The translations under genes were made by a program, and so were the position numbers. 64,000 nucleotides of DNA from Massariosphaeria phaeospora (Eukaryota > Ascomycota > Dothideomycetes > Pleosporales). The notes under the pieces were generated by a model. The model was given only the letters and a program-made list of their open reading frames with translations. It was not told the DNA's origin and did not search any database. This document shows positions 1 through 11,559 of this stretch, piece by piece (positions within the stretch are counted from its first letter, which is position 1; the number at the start of each line of letters is the position of its first letter). Location of the stretch: positions 124,001 through 188,000 of the forward strand of contig JAADJZ010000001.1 of the NCBI GenBank assembly GCA_011032825.1. The letters run 5' to 3'.

Positions 1-140
1 GGGCGGAGCCACGAGGCTGCGCAAGGCGACCCGCGCCCGAAACCTTAGCGCCCTTAAGCTCGAAGTTCCCGTTCCTCTTTAACGGGTTTGTCCTGCGTCT
101 TCTCGTCCGCTCTTGCTCTCGTTCACTGTGCGCTTTCAAG

Positions 141-1205
141 ATGTTGGCTCTTTTCTTTTCGTTCGCCATGCTCTTCGGCGCATCAAGATGCGACCCTCAA
201 CCACCCGCCGTTACTGCTCGCGCTCTTTTACCGAGAGCAGATTTACAGACTTTTGGATGGTGGTCCATTGGGATGAATGTTGATGTCACAGTTTGTGAGC
301 AAGCCCAATTCTCTACTCCAACCGGCATATCTAACGTTCCTCTAAAGACTCGGCGTGGATTTTCGATCCGGAGGTCGCTCCTATCACATCGTCGGCAGGC
401 TACTGGGTAGACTATTGCGCAGATCAGAGCGGATATTGCGATATTCCGACAAGTTGTGGTGGCGGATCGCTCTACTATTCGGGGACCCGAAGTGAAGACC
501 CATGGTGAGACTCACTACAAGTCTTCTTTGCCCGTTTCGAATCGTTAATCGCCTACAGCCCAGTAACCCAGGATGGCAACGCCTTCGTCTGCATAACTGA
601 TTACCTGTATGCGAGCCTTAGCGCTTCAACACCGCTGTTGTCGAAGGTGGGGTGTGTAAATCAAGAGGCCAGAACTTACTTCAGAGAAAGCCCAACCACG
701 GCTGGTATGTACTCTATCCTCATATAGACTCCTTTCCATGCTTCAAGCATCGCTGACTCGATTTTTAGCCGCATCAGGATCCTCTACAGGCGCAGCATCG
801 GCCGGGAACACACCCATCAGCACATCCTCCAGTGGAAGCCCAAGCGCAAGTCCAAGCGCAAGTCCGTCGCCAGCTAGAACTCCACAAAATATCAAGACCG
901 CTATTAATACAGGCGCTATTGTTGGAGGTGCAGTAGGCGGCGTCGTCGGTCTGGCCGCACTAGCTCTTCTCGCTTTCTTTCTCCTACGACGTTCCAAGCG
1001 CAAGTCCGCATCTGCGTCTTCCGGTGCATATGCGCCCACTGCTGGGACAGAATATCATCCTGCACCGACCCAACAAACGGAATATTACGGAGGACAAACG
1101 AAGGAACCGATGTATGCGCCCGGGTCTTCGCCACAACCCCAAGGGCACGCCGAGCTACAGGGAGAGAGCGGGTACGCAGCACCATCAAGAAGCGAGTTAG
1201 CCTAG
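141..1205 (+). CDS. Secreted/cell-surface single-pass membrane protein, unnamed family
   Basis: Four exons fit: 141-294, 348-504, 559-704 and 769-1205, with introns of 53, 54 and 64 bp. All have GT-AG ends and the phases join to a 297-residue protein. It starts with a hydrophobic signal peptide (about residues 1-18). A Cys-containing ectodomain follows (YCADQSGYC, TSCGGGS), then a Ser/Pro-rich stalk with SPSAS repeats. Next comes a Gly/Ala-rich transmembrane helix (GGAVGGVVGLAALALLAFFL) with a basic stop-transfer RRSKRK, and a cytoplasmic tail of about 75 residues rich in Tyr, Pro and Gln. The layout is that of fungal wall-sensor-like or Mid2-like proteins, but no specific family is recognised and sensing is only an inference. 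The start is the first ATG that gives a signal peptide. Confidence 0.7.
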
Positions 1206-1660
1206 ATGCCCGCAAGTTCGTTTTGAAAGCTATGCGATAAGCGTTATCTTTTCGCGTTGAAGGTTGGAATATTCGTTGGGTCATCGCTCTTAGGAGCTGG
1301 CTGGCAGGATGGAGGCGCATGTTGTGAAACTTTGTCGGTCATCGCAAGTGGCTGTCGGCCTCGCGCATGTTGAACGCGGGCTGCCGCCTCAAACTTTTGA
1401 AGCCCGATGATGTGCGAAGAGTGGAAGAAGAGAAGACAAGGCGTTTGATATGTGTCCCGGGAAGTCGTTGCCGGCCGAACCATGGTTTTACAGCGGCTCC
1501 ACAACTGAAGCGGCGTATCATGACGCGATGACGTCCCCTATTGCACAACCATCTTAATATTAAGAGTTCATTTACACTATTCTAATCACCGGGAGAGCTA
1601 ACTGACCAACTGTCTTATCTAAAGATGATAATATCCAAGAACAGGTGGCTCATACATTCA
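1206..1660. other. Intergenic, 3' flank of the membrane-protein gene
   Basis: No coding exon is supported here. Open frames on both strands are short, lack homology that I recognise and overlap one another. The stretch probably carries the 3' untranslated region of the upstream gene and leads into the degenerate repeat array. Confidence 0.5.
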
Positions 1661-4600
1661 TCATCGCGTTCGAACTCCAGGGCTGGTCAGCTCCATCATC
1701 ACTAACACAAGGGCAACAACACTACGAGCAAGCAAGCAAACGAGAACTCTGGGCTTCATTGAACCTCTGGACTGACGGTTTTTTCGCAACAATCTGACTC
1801 TCACCGGATCTACCTTAACGACTCTTTTCGGAGCAAGGCCATTAGATATACATTTGGTACGATCTAGAAACATCCCAGATCGTGTCGTTTCTTGGGTTTT
1901 GGTGATCGCCTTCCATGTAGATGGCTTCGCCCCCTTTCGAGACATATCTTGATCCTCAACCAAATTCCTGTTGTACACATCCCCAGGGCACATGTTCCAT
2001 GCCCATTTTCGTTTCATTTGACGGATATTTCGTTTAAAAAGAGCTGTAGTATTCACGATGAGGAACAAAAAAACATAGCTGACTATTGTATAGGATTCAA
2101 AGAGCACTGCACAACGAAAGACATCCGGCAATGTGACAGCGGTCTTGGGTGTAGTTATTGTTGGATACGGAGTGCGAAAGGCCTGGAGCTCCAGCACGAA
2201 GCCGGGTTTCGCAGTCTTCCGATACGCGAAGGACGTTGCCTCGAGCATACTGAGCATTAATAAACGATTGTTGCTCCTCTTGGCAAAGGGAGAAGAGAAA
2301 TTCTCATCGCGGTCGGGTCCCCGACTTTTTCGTCTCTACCTCAAGGGCACCAACATGTAAACTTTCCAGGTCAGGTTCATTCGTAGTCCTGGAGAAGTTG
2401 GCGATTGGTCCATGGACAGTCTTCGGTGTAATTTGGTTATCGACACTCCCCGCGTGCATTTCTTCAGTGAAGAATGCCAGACGCCGGAACTGGAAGAAGA
2501 CGGGTGATATGCAGGAAGGAGCTCCTCTTAGCCACGGCACACGTATTCTAATTGTTCGAGTTTTTTTTGTTGCCAGAGAAACGACGAACAGACCATTGCC
2601 TTGCCTTGTGGCGTATGATTTTCAGACAAAACCATCGACGACTTGGTTGTAGGTTTATTTCTATCGAAAGCCTACTCAGGGCACCATTTCCATCTCAGAG
2701 AAGACGTTCAATTATAATCTAGTAGTTCGAGGAAGATATCCGGAGAGAGAGACGACTCAAGCGGTTTATAAACTCGGCCTCACATGTCCTCAACCAACGG
2801 TACTCCATGAAAAGTTTCTGGATAGAATTGAACCACAAGGACGACCCGCGGTCCCATAGTTTCTGAAACCTGCATTTTCATTTAGTATCTTTCTTACGAT
2901 ACTGAATCCAGGAACGTTCATTTATAGACCCATTGCGCTGCAGTTTTCAGTCTTCCCAACACCACGCATTCCTAAGCTAGGATGGGTCCAGCCATCATCG
3001 ATACTAGCTTTGTCATTTTCCACCAGGTGTACGCGAGTTTCACTCTTCTACCTCTATTCTGAAGATTTGTACAAGAGAAATCCCAGAACAGCATATACAT
3101 CTCGATCCTCTGTCATCAGTCATGAGTGTGAGTCCGAGATCATTCTTCAATCTCAAACCGACACAAACCACATGCTTCATACTGCTTGTTTTTTTACATC
3201 TATTCCCGGGCATAAACATGGACTGGTCATGCTCCTAATAACGACGTGTTTAATTTTGAGGCAGGATATCTTCCGCCTCCCAGCTCATATTTTACTAGTT
3301 CCGTCCGTTTTGTTCCCTAGAGCCACGGCACCCATAACGGGAGGTGAGCGAAGATTGGTTGAACAGGAAGATACCTCAAAGTGTAGAAAATTGGAAGATC
3401 AACGGCAGCAGAGTCATGATAACCTCCGAGGCACACTAGTCCTGCAGCATAATACCAACAAGTGTATGTTTTAGATCCGGAGCAAGTCCCATGGCTAGTG
3501 ATTTCGACCGATTTGTTTGTTTTCCAGAAGCAAACAACAAGTTATAGAGTTTGACCACCCACTTTTCTAGTTTCGAATCCACACAAAGTCCTCAGCCGCT
3601 CCAACATGCGGTGGCATGAGCTATGTTTCTACTTTTCGATTCTCTCAAAATAGCGCCATTGGCATGTTCCATAGTCGATTTGTTTTGCATTTTCTGCAGA
3701 ACAGAAGAGCACGTCATGTTTCCAGGTATGATGTGTTTTCGAACTGCCGGTTGCCGAACTCCATACAACACCTTTCTGAGTTGTAGTCGAGCGGCGCTGC
3801 AGGGCACGAGCCCCATATGATCCTCGTAGTATCCTTTCGGAAGTAGGTAAACTCTGGAAAAAGAGAAAAAGAAAGACTCTCAATGCGTAAGTGTTTCTGT
3901 AGTCCGTAACCATGGCTTCTTCGCCCTCGTTTTTGAGAAGTCCCAACAGAACACGAAGCCAGACATCGAATTGCCTCAATGCTGTTTTTTCCTAAGTGAG
4001 CTACTAAGGTCGGCATCGACATACTCGCGTGTAAGGTCCTATTTGGTTCATTGATCCCCAGTATGTTGGATTTAGTATATGCAAATACTGAAGCAAATTG
4101 GTGCCATAAAGAAGGCAGCATATCCATTCAGGCAGAGACAAGCAATCCGCATCGCAAGCTACTGTGAGGACTTGATCACCTTCTTTCGGAAGACGACAAA
4201 ATGCGTGTCTCGACACAAGCCCAACACCATCAAATGCCTGCCTCCGAAGTTTAACACCAGAACAGCGCCGGCAGAGGCATTCCATGTACGCCAACCCGTT
4301 TTAATTTAGGTAGACCTTTCAATCTTTTTGTAGCAACATCAACATCTGGCGGCAGAGAATATATAGAGGGTAGAAGAGAATTCGGGCTCCCATTGTTCGG
4401 TATACACCTGGGTTTTGATTTTGAAAAGGTATACCAAATTTTCATGTCTTAGCTCAGGGCGACATTTATTTACATCCAGTTCAATTATAGGGCAAGAGAG
4501 CGACAGCAGAGCCATGATGATTTGTTAAGAGCTTTTCGATATCTATCTCTCAGATCCCATTGTGATTGTTATCGATGCGTTGTAGACATTTTGGCCCACC

Positions 4601-6060
4601 GAAGTTTCCATGAAACAAGGACGTAGTCATTTATTTTCCGTAAATGTATGGCGAAGTGCCGCGTCTCCACGCAGTCCAACATGAAGCAACGGAGGCACCC
4701 TTTTGTACAGCAGAACAGCTCCGCAGAGCCATGTACTCGATTTTGCGGATGTTTTAATCTCTGCGCACCATGACATTGTATTCCGGGATACTTCTGCGGA
4801 ACTGAGTCGCAGCCTGTTTGAGCAAAGATAGCAAAAGCAAAAGGACCGCGGGTTTCCATAAAAAGTGATGTTCGAAGATTTGATCCTGTGCGAGAATGTA
4901 AGATGCCGCAACTCAAACTCGACATAATGCATTCGTGGCTAAAGTTTATACAGCAGGACAGCCGGGCACAGCCATGCATCCTGTGCTAATTTTTTTTCGA
5001 CGAAAGACTCCAGGCACCATGAAGACATTGGCGTAGGGTTTTATAAGATGCAGACTGTGTCGTATTGAAGAATCGGAAGCTGTAGAAGACGCGGGATTAA
5101 GCAGGCGATATGATATGTTGAACGGCGAGAAGAGACATATCGAGAAGCACTGGATGGTTTTGATGGATTTGAAAACGCCGGGTCGTCCAGGTCCATGGGT
5201 ATGGTGACGTATCGTTTCGGATTTCCGAAACCCAGAAGCCATGCATTTGAAATAACTATATTTTTCGAGATCCATGGGCTGGCAGGGCAGATATTTGCAG
5301 AACCGGACACCATTCAAGTCGTTCCAGGTTCGTTTTATTCAGGACAGGCGGATCCGCTCATATCATGGTCTCTTTGATCTTTTTCGAGTCCCGAAGCTCC
5401 AGCAACCATTTAAGCTTGGTGTTTGCAGTTTTAGAGACAAAGAAACCCACAGTGCAGTGAATCGTGAGGACCAAAAGAGTACAAGTAAAACCTGGCTTAT
5501 ATAGCCATGCAGACCGAAGTGTTGGCCCTCACCCAGAAGGATTTCCATATATTCTTCTTAATCTGTGTTTTGGAATCGTCCGCGACAGACCAGTCTGCTC
5601 ATGAAACCCCAACCAATTAATTTTGTTTTTCCAGAGACGCGGAAAACCATGTCGTCGTCATCAGTGAATTTATAGTCTATTTTCCAGAGACTTGAATGTT
5701 CCGGCTCGAAGAGAGAAATTCCCATGTATTGTTGGGTAGTCGGTTTCAATTCGGCCAACTCGGAAGACCCGACTCATGGAGCTTTCTTGTTTCCAATTTA
5801 TCTTCTCCGGAAAGCCGAAACACATGAAAGAATCCCCACATATTTTGGACTCTATCTTCTTCCCAGAGGCGAGGTCCAAACACATAGACATTTTTGGTGG
5901 TCATTCTCAAACAAAGCTAGGCGCAAGACATATACTACTTCACTAACTCCCTTTTATTCGCCAGAAGACAGGCCAGAACTCCATAGAACTTTGGGATGTA
6001 CGTTTTAATCGCGAGCGACCGCCACGGAGTCCATGTACCGCGAGCGTGAATTTTTTTAGA
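1660..6060. repeat. Highly diverged tandem array with a ~50-bp period
   Basis: No gene fits in these 4.4 kb, where every frame is broken. A short motif recurs throughout: CCAGARG or CAGRRCAG, then a purine-rich or GC-rich spacer, then CCATG (or CCATA, CCATT, TCATG, ACATG), then a T-rich run such as TTTTGG. Between 4.7 and 6.05 kb anchors lie at about 4729, 4768, 4855, 4922, 4972, 5018, 5193, 5239, 5272, 5310, 5364, 5406, 5505, 5545, 5599, 5647, 5722, 5774, 5822, 5882, 5928, 5981 and 6031. Most steps are 38-60 bp, with some doubled. Similar anchors continue back to about 1690. At this spacing the array would hold some 80-90 copies. The unit length is not a fixed multiple of three, so an old repeat protein is unlikely. 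Confidence 0.55.
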
Positions 6061-6185
6061 GGTTTATAACCAAAGGTGTGTAAGAAAAGAAAGAAGAACG
6101 AGGATGATTGAAAGAGGGGCTTATGTACCCTGGGAAGAAGAAGGAGAACTGGTTATGTCAGAGACCTTGGCATGTTGACTCAGAC

Positions 6186-6247
6186 GGGGATGAGTCAGTT
6201 CGTCGACGTTGGGGATGAGTCCATACATCGACGTCGGAGATAAGTGG
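6186..6247. repeat. 25-bp tandem repeat (about 2.5 copies) with TGAGTC motifs
   Basis: Two 25-bp units start with GGGGATGAGTC at 6186 and 6211 and share TCGACGT near their ends. A third, partial unit follows (GGAGATAAGT). The first unit contains TGAGTCA, the consensus of AP-1/Gcn4-type bZIP factors. The repeat lies about 500 bp upstream of the small membrane-protein gene at 6730. A regulatory role is only inferred. Confidence 0.4.
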
Positions 6248-6729
6248 TGATGATGAACGGCGCCTCGACGCGGTCTACACCGCCAAACACTGCTCTACCA
6301 ATCATGCATCCTTGTCCAAATTTACTTACCCTATTCCTTCGAAAGCCCAACCTCCCAGCACCAACAACATTCGGACTCCAGATCCACAGTCTCATACGAG
6401 CAGATCTAGCCCGAGCATGAGTGATGACGAGGGAGCTTGTAAGGCAGGAGACGCCACGCGAATTGCTCCTACCCATCCCCGAACGTGGAAGCACTTCCTA
6501 CAATCACGTATCAGTAAGCGATCTAAAGATGAGGGGAAGCAGCGCACAACCCACCTCCATGCATATCATTACATCTCTGCCGTCTCCCACAGTCCCTCCC
6601 ACCACCGCCAACCAACCATTATTCCACCCGACCACCCGCAACACAAACCCACCCATCTAACCCACCGCCGCCCACACACACCAAGACCACCACCTCACCT
6701 ACCATCTCCGCTCCTCCACCTCTTCAACC
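6248..6729. other. Intergenic, probable promoter of the 6730 gene
   Basis: From about 6540 the plus strand is strongly pyrimidine-rich with many ACCC and CACC runs, typical of fungal promoter and 5' leader sequence next to an ATG. Open frames here are low-complexity Pro/His/Thr strings and are not called as genes. Confidence 0.45.
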
Positions 6730-7191
6730 ATGCCCCTAATCCCGCACCAACACGCCACCCCGCCCGACCTCCGCCCTAAGATCTCCTACATCCGCACCCT
6801 CTTCTCCCGCGCCGCCATCACCACCTCGACCCCCTCGCGCTACACCATCACCGAAGACGTATTCCAGTTCGTGCTGACAGCGTACGGCATCTGGGCCTTC
6901 TTCTACCTCATGTACATCACCGTGTGTTTCGTCGCGTGGCTGCTCGACAAGCTGCGCAAGTACATCATCGGTCCCGCAGGTGGTGCGGGTGTCTGTTACA
7001 GTGCAGAAAAAGTTGGGGACAGCGCGTTTGGGATGTGGAGGGGCGATGGGAAGGGGGGTTGGGTATGGGAGGGCGCGGATGGCAGTACGAAGATGTGGAA
7101 GTGTGGGACAATGGCGCATGGGTCGGGGGTCGGCACCATGGGGCCGCTGTATGGGGACTGCGAGTGGCGCGAGAGGAGCCGTACGGTTTGA
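6730..7191 (+). CDS. Small single-pass membrane protein, unknown function
   Basis: A single open exon encodes 153 residues. The ATG sits in a good context (tcaaccATGCCC). The N-terminal 35 residues are polar. One long hydrophobic, aromatic-rich helix follows at about residues 40-70 (VFQFVLTAYGIWAFFYLMYI, then VCFVAWLL), then a basic KLRKY. The C-terminal half is Gly/Trp-rich (GDGKGGWVWEGADG, MWKCG, LYGDCEW). I do not recognise a named family. The organised hydrophobic segment and the Trp/Gly pattern suggest a real protein. It is convergent with the dienelactone hydrolase gene, with 113 bp between the stops. Confidence 0.55.
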   Translation: MPLIPHQHATPPDLRPKISYIRTLFSRAAITTSTPSRYTITEDVFQFVLTAYGIWAFFYLMYITVCFVAWLLDKLRKYIIGPAGGAGVCYSAEKVGDSAFGMWRGDGKGGWVWEGADGSTKMWKCGTMAHGSGVGTMGPLYGDCEWRERSRTV

Positions 7192-7304
7192 CCGTCGAGC
7201 AATTGCCATTCCTACCGCTCTGTCAACGCCACTACGACAAGCCGCGCTCTCGTATCGTGCACCCCCGCACTGCTCAGACCAAACGCCGACCGACGACCGC
7301 TGCA

Positions 7305-8332
7305 CTACTCCTTCAAGTACTCCTCGAACCAATTGACCGCCTGGATAAAAGCCTGCTCCTTTGCGAATTTCTCGCGCGGCTTCGAGATATCCGAGCGCAC
7401 AGCGAAGCCATGCGAGACGTCGGAGAAGAGGGTCATTTGGTAGGGCACGGTGTGTTTCTGGAGGATTTCTTCGGACTCGTGGCGCTTGTCGGCGGGGAAA
7501 ATGTGGTCGGTTTCTGTTCGCAGAGTCAGTCGTTTATTGTTAGCGGGTTGGTTGGTTGGGCTGTTTTGTCTGCTCGTTTTTGTGTTTATTTCCTTTTTGC
7601 AGTAGAGTAATGAATGGGATGGTTATGATCACACACAGAGAGAACAGAAAAGGAGCTGGGGTGACGTACCGGCTGCAGCGATGCTCAACGGGCCTTGGAT
7701 CCCCTTCAACTCGTCTGCATCGACGAAACTCGGATGAGCCGTGTATCCTACATCCAGGCTCCCGGGCTTTAGCCACCTGCAAACGTACTTGCCGCCAAAG
7801 CAGTATCCTACTCCTCCAAGTTTCTTGACGCCTAGGTCGCCGCGCATGTGCTTGATCACGGTCTTGATGGTAGCGTCTACCGCGTCGACTTTGGGCATGG
7901 AGTTGGCGATCCAGTCTTGGATATCCCAGCCCGCAGGCGGATTCAGTGGGACGGTTTCGCCTTTGAAGAGGTCGGGAACGACGGTGAAGTACCCGTTTGC
8001 GGCGAACTGGTCGGCGATGCTGGGACAGGGGGTTAGCTGGGTGTTGTATGTATACGCTTCGTGGTGCAGGCGGACGATGAGTGGCTGGGCAAACATACAG
8101 TTGCGTGTTGATGAAATCCATCCCTACAACATCACTTAAGATCAGAATAGCCTTCTGGGTGCTCTTGTCGTCGGGATACGTAAAGTACGTTCGGACTATC
8201 TCCATTATTCTCAACTTCGGTTTGTAAACTCGGCGCGTTCTTACTTTCGTCAATCTTCTTGACCTCTCCCACAGCAGTACCCTCATGCTTCACGCCGATG
8301 ACGCAGCATTGTCCCATAGGATTGGACGCCAT
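7305..8332 (-). CDS. Dienelactone hydrolase family protein
   Basis: Four exons on the minus strand: 8245-8332, 8099-8195, 7670-8019 and 7305-7513. They give exactly 248 codons (247 residues), the usual size for this alpha/beta-hydrolase family. The N-terminus has the Cys-containing MGQCCVIG segment of the fungal branch. The nucleophile elbow is GYCFGG (Cys instead of Ser, as in dienelactone hydrolases). ETDHIFP carries the probable catalytic Asp, and SHGF the catalytic His near the C-terminus. Family members hydrolyse lactone or ester bonds; the substrate here is unknown. No targeting signal is seen, so it is probably cytosolic. Introns are 49, 79 and 156 bp. The start is the ATG at 8332; a longer in-frame extension has no ATG. 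Confidence 0.9.
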
Positions 8333-8890
8333 CGTTGACACTGTTGAGCGTAGGACGCGGATCGGGCCGGATGGAGTTGCAGAAGCGCTGAGAGGCGGTA
8401 GGGTGAAAAGTTAGATGAACCGTAGAGCTTAGATGATTCAACTTGCTGACTGACACAGGGCGAACAAGCTCTTCTTAAATACCTTGCGTACAAGATCCTT
8501 GTTAAACGGTTCCTGTGCCCCGCTGAGGGGCATCAGGCATCATAGCTTGAGACAAGGATGACATGCGCTAACGTGCTAAACGGGCACTAGTGATTCTTGC
8601 CGCGTCAGGCCGACCTATCTATACATTAGGCTTCCACTTGGGCTGCGGCTTGGATAATTTGCTGAATTCGCAGATTAAAATGTGAAGAACCATATCACCC
8701 ATAGCTGAGCATGTAACTCAAGAACAGATATCTTTCTCGTAGGGAACGCGTATCTAGGTAGCAAATCAAATGAATGGGCCAGGCTCCCACCAGTTTGCTG
8801 TATGTATCAGTCCGATGCAGGCTCTCGCGGCCGGAGTGGATGTACACGAATCCAAGCGACCGGTGAATAACAACAGGAAGTATACTCTGT
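8333..8890. other. Intergenic: hydrolase promoter and 3' flank of the CIR_N gene
   Basis: No coding frame is supported. The stretch lies between the start of the hydrolase gene (8332, reading left) and the stop of the CIR_N-domain gene (8891, also reading left), so it should hold the hydrolase promoter and the 3' end of the next transcript. Confidence 0.45.
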
Positions 8891-10160
8891 CTAGTCCAAC
8901 TTGCCACTGGCCCTCGGCACATTCTGGCGTAAACTCCGTTCGCGATCTTTGTCATCCTTGCGCTCGGTGCTGTGAATTGGCCGATGGGCCGATGTTCGAC
9001 TCTCGCGCTGCTCCCGTTCCCGTTCCCGCTCTCGGTATCTTTCTGGGCTTCGGCTGCGGTTGCGTGTTTGACTATGACGAGCAGACGAAGAACGTCCGGG
9101 CTGGAGTCCCCGGCTGCGACTGGAGTCCATACGCCCAAGTTTACGCTTGCTCTCACGAGGTTCCAGCTCATCATCCTCAATGCGCTTCTTCCGCTTGCCA
9201 TGTCGATCCCTCCTCGACTCCCTTTCCTGAGCTGCTCTTAGTTCTCTCAGCTCCTGATCTCGTTCAGTGATCCACTTCTTCTTGTCGTTGCGCGACTGCT
9301 TGAGTTGAACCTGGGCTTGCTGCATCAGAGCGAAGGGGTCACTCGAGGTGATGCGTGCCTGCTCCCTCTCTTTGCGCCGCGGATCCTCGTTGCCCCAGAC
9401 ATCCTTGCTTGCCAGACCAGAGTACTCTAATCTGCTGTGCTTGGAAGTGTTCCCATGGTCTTCGTTGGACGTGGAGGGCGCTGTTGCACCATACCATGGC
9501 TGTTCCAGTCCGCCTCTGCCAGCCGCGTTGGAGAAGCGCATGGTGTATTGATCTGCAAATGATTGCTCTTTCTTCTTCTTCTCCTTCTCGGCCTCTGCGT
9601 TTCTTGCATGCTTCATGGCCTCCTTCTGGTCCACGGGAAAGAGATTGATATTGCCAGCATGGTCAGTCAGAGGAGCATCAAGGGCCGGCTTCCTCAACTT
9701 CATAATCCTCTTGTCGTCACCGACCTCATCGCGAGCACCAGTTACGGACGCCGCCAACCGGATGTCTCTGTCAGTGTCATCTTCCCCAGCGAGGCGCCTC
9801 CGCTTCCGATCGTGTCCATCACGAGTTGTAGCGGTGTTTCGCTTCTCGTCCGTTACGTTGTCCTCTTCCGGTAGAGGCGGGGGAGTGTGGCCGCGAAGAA
9901 GGGCCGCTCGACGCTCGGCATCAAGCTCCTGCATGCGCTGCTCGTCTGCAGCTTCGCGGGCCGCCGCAGCGGCTTCGTCGGCCTTGACCCGCGCGATGCT
10001 TGTGGGGTTGTAGACATTCCATGACTAGCTAAGATCAGTCGCGTCCAATGTTGCAAGGAGTATCGAGGGGTGCCTGCCTTCTTGCCAAGTAGGTGACTGT
10101 AAGTGTGTTAGTATAGGTAATGAAGGCACAGGTCCCCAGGGCAGAAACGTACAGAGGCAT
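8891..10160 (-). CDS. CIR_N-domain protein (LENG1/CIR-like, probably splicing-associated)
   Basis: Three exons on the minus strand: 10153-10160 (8 nt, ATG plus five bases), 10078-10096 (19 nt) and 8891-10024, for 386 residues. The N-terminus reads MPLHLLGKKSWNVYN, then ARVKADEAAA and a helical ERR-rich stretch. This is the CIR_N motif (KKSWxxxNxxNxxRVxxDE) found in CIR, LENG1 and Cwc25-type proteins. The rest is charged and apparently disordered, with KKWITERDQELREL and an Arg/Ser/Glu-rich tail (RSRSPERYRERERER) typical of nuclear splicing-associated proteins. The second intron (10025-10077) starts with GC: the whole stretch has no GT to serve as donor, and the frame requires it. Nuclear function is inferred from composition and the domain. 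Confidence 0.8.
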
Positions 10161-10790
10161 GGTGGCGAGTGAGAGACCGAGGGTAAGGACTGCGAGGTTC
10201 ACGTAGGCAGGGCAGTCTCGTATCAAGCCATCACCGGGAAGCGCGTTGGCGGCATGCTTTAGCGGCGGAGTGGCGGCGGGAGAGACAACAATATTGGTAA
10301 ATAAACAAGGTGGGGGGCGGGGGGCGGGGCGGGAGGAAGCCGCAGCGCTCGGACCCCAATCTGACCCAACATCGGCGGGGGAGACGACCTGGGAGCTTCC
10401 TGGGCAAACTTCTTGTGCAACTCAACACGCTCCATGCCACGCAGCACCACTCGCCGCCCATAATCGACCTCCGCAGTTTGCGCCCGCCTCTCCTAGAGTC
10501 ATCTGTGCCATCGAGCAGCCAAGAACCCCCCGAATCGTAGTGGAGCGAGTGTCCACCCGACATAGTACTCCAACTCGGCCCGGTGAATGCTTTCAGGCGG
10601 GCACCCTCGAACCACCTTCGCGCATTGGAACCTACCTCTTCGCACGCATAACTACAACACGGCATGTCCTACACGGGATCCACACGCTGCTGGAGTAGCA
10701 CGTGAATTCTGGGGACCGTCTCATCACCCATCGTAGCCAGATCGGTCCCTACGCGCTTTCGCAGGCTGCTCCACAAGGCTCCCGTCTCAG
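10161..10790. other. Divergent promoter region between the CIR_N and FlbE-like genes
   Basis: This spans the interval between the minus-strand ATG at 10160 and the leader of the plus-strand FlbE-like gene. It contains a G-rich run (ggtggggggcggggggcgggg near 10310) and overlapping low-complexity open frames that I treat as chance. No coding exon is supported. Confidence 0.45.
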
Positions 10791-10867
10791 GTAATACCAC
10801 ACCGAAGGATTGGGTCAGCCTGCATAGTCTCAGCCTCAAGGATTTCATCTTACTAATCTGACTATAG
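10791..10867 (+). other. Candidate 5' UTR intron of the FlbE-like gene
   Basis: A GTAATA donor follows TCTCAG at 10791. A branch-like CTTACTAAT or CTGAC and a pyrimidine stretch lead to an acceptor ctatag ending at 10867, 57 bp before the ATG at 10925. No coding frame crosses it, so it would be a leader intron. Confidence 0.4.
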
Positions 10868-10924
10868 CCAGCGCCTTCGAGTCTCGCAGTCTCACCTCAT
10901 CGCAGCTTCGACGCACCCGCCGCC

Positions 10925-11559
10925 ATGCCCACTTGGCTTGTACACGGCTTTCGCTGGCCGCGATATCCTATACGTATTCATGTAATCCAACATAACCTCG
11001 ACGACGCGGCCCCAGATTATGTTATGGTACCCGCGACCATCGACGCCCTCACCCAAAACTTCAAACAGCTATACCCCGACATCATGGCAAACCTCGCGTC
11101 CCTTCAATTTATTGAGCAGTACGATCCAGAAGAGCATACAATCTCGCAGCCCTATGCCTATGTCTGCGACCAGGTCCACGAAGTACGCTTGGGCGTTGAC
11201 ATTGATGAAATCCGTGGGCAAGGCGTAACAACAGATGCCTGGAGTGCGCTGGTCGATCTCAGGGATAAACTCGCACCCGGGAATAAAGTGGGATGGTTTG
11301 TGGTTGTGAATGGAGATGTGGAAAGGTTTGCGCCGCCCATCGAGGAACCCGTGGATAGTAAGACTCCCGACGGGTTCAGTCCTACTAGTGCAAGGAGTAG
11401 TCTGGGCAGGATCGAAGACGAAGAAGACAACTGTGATCAAGTATGCCGTCTTCCTAAGCTCCCCTCGGCTATAAAGCATGGCGTTGACTTGGACAGGCAA
11501 AACGCCAATCGGGATTGAAGAAGTGGTTTGGCGGCAAGGCGAGGAAAATGAAGAGGTAA
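10925..11559 (+). CDS. FlbE-like developmental regulator
   Basis: Two exons, 10925-11440 and 11497-11559, joined by a 56-bp intron in phase 0, give 192 residues, close to the roughly 200 of Aspergillus FlbE. The N-terminus MPTWLVHGFRWPR with IRIHVIQHNLDDAAPDY, the middle FIEQYDPEE and YAYVCDQVHEVRLGVD, and VGWFVVVNGDVER match my memory of the conserved FlbE core. The last exon adds a basic Trp-containing tail, RQSGLKKWFGGKARKMKR, which appears only if the intron is removed. In Aspergillus nidulans FlbE acts with the bZIP factor FlbB at the hyphal tip, upstream of brlA, to start conidiation. The name rests on recalled motifs, not on a search. The start has a strong context (cgccgccATGCCC). Confidence 0.7.

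Noticed and set aside
1892..6008. Many frames of 60-150 codons in the repeat-rich region
   Set aside because: They fall on both strands, have no domain or splice-supported continuation, and cross the degenerate repeat units.
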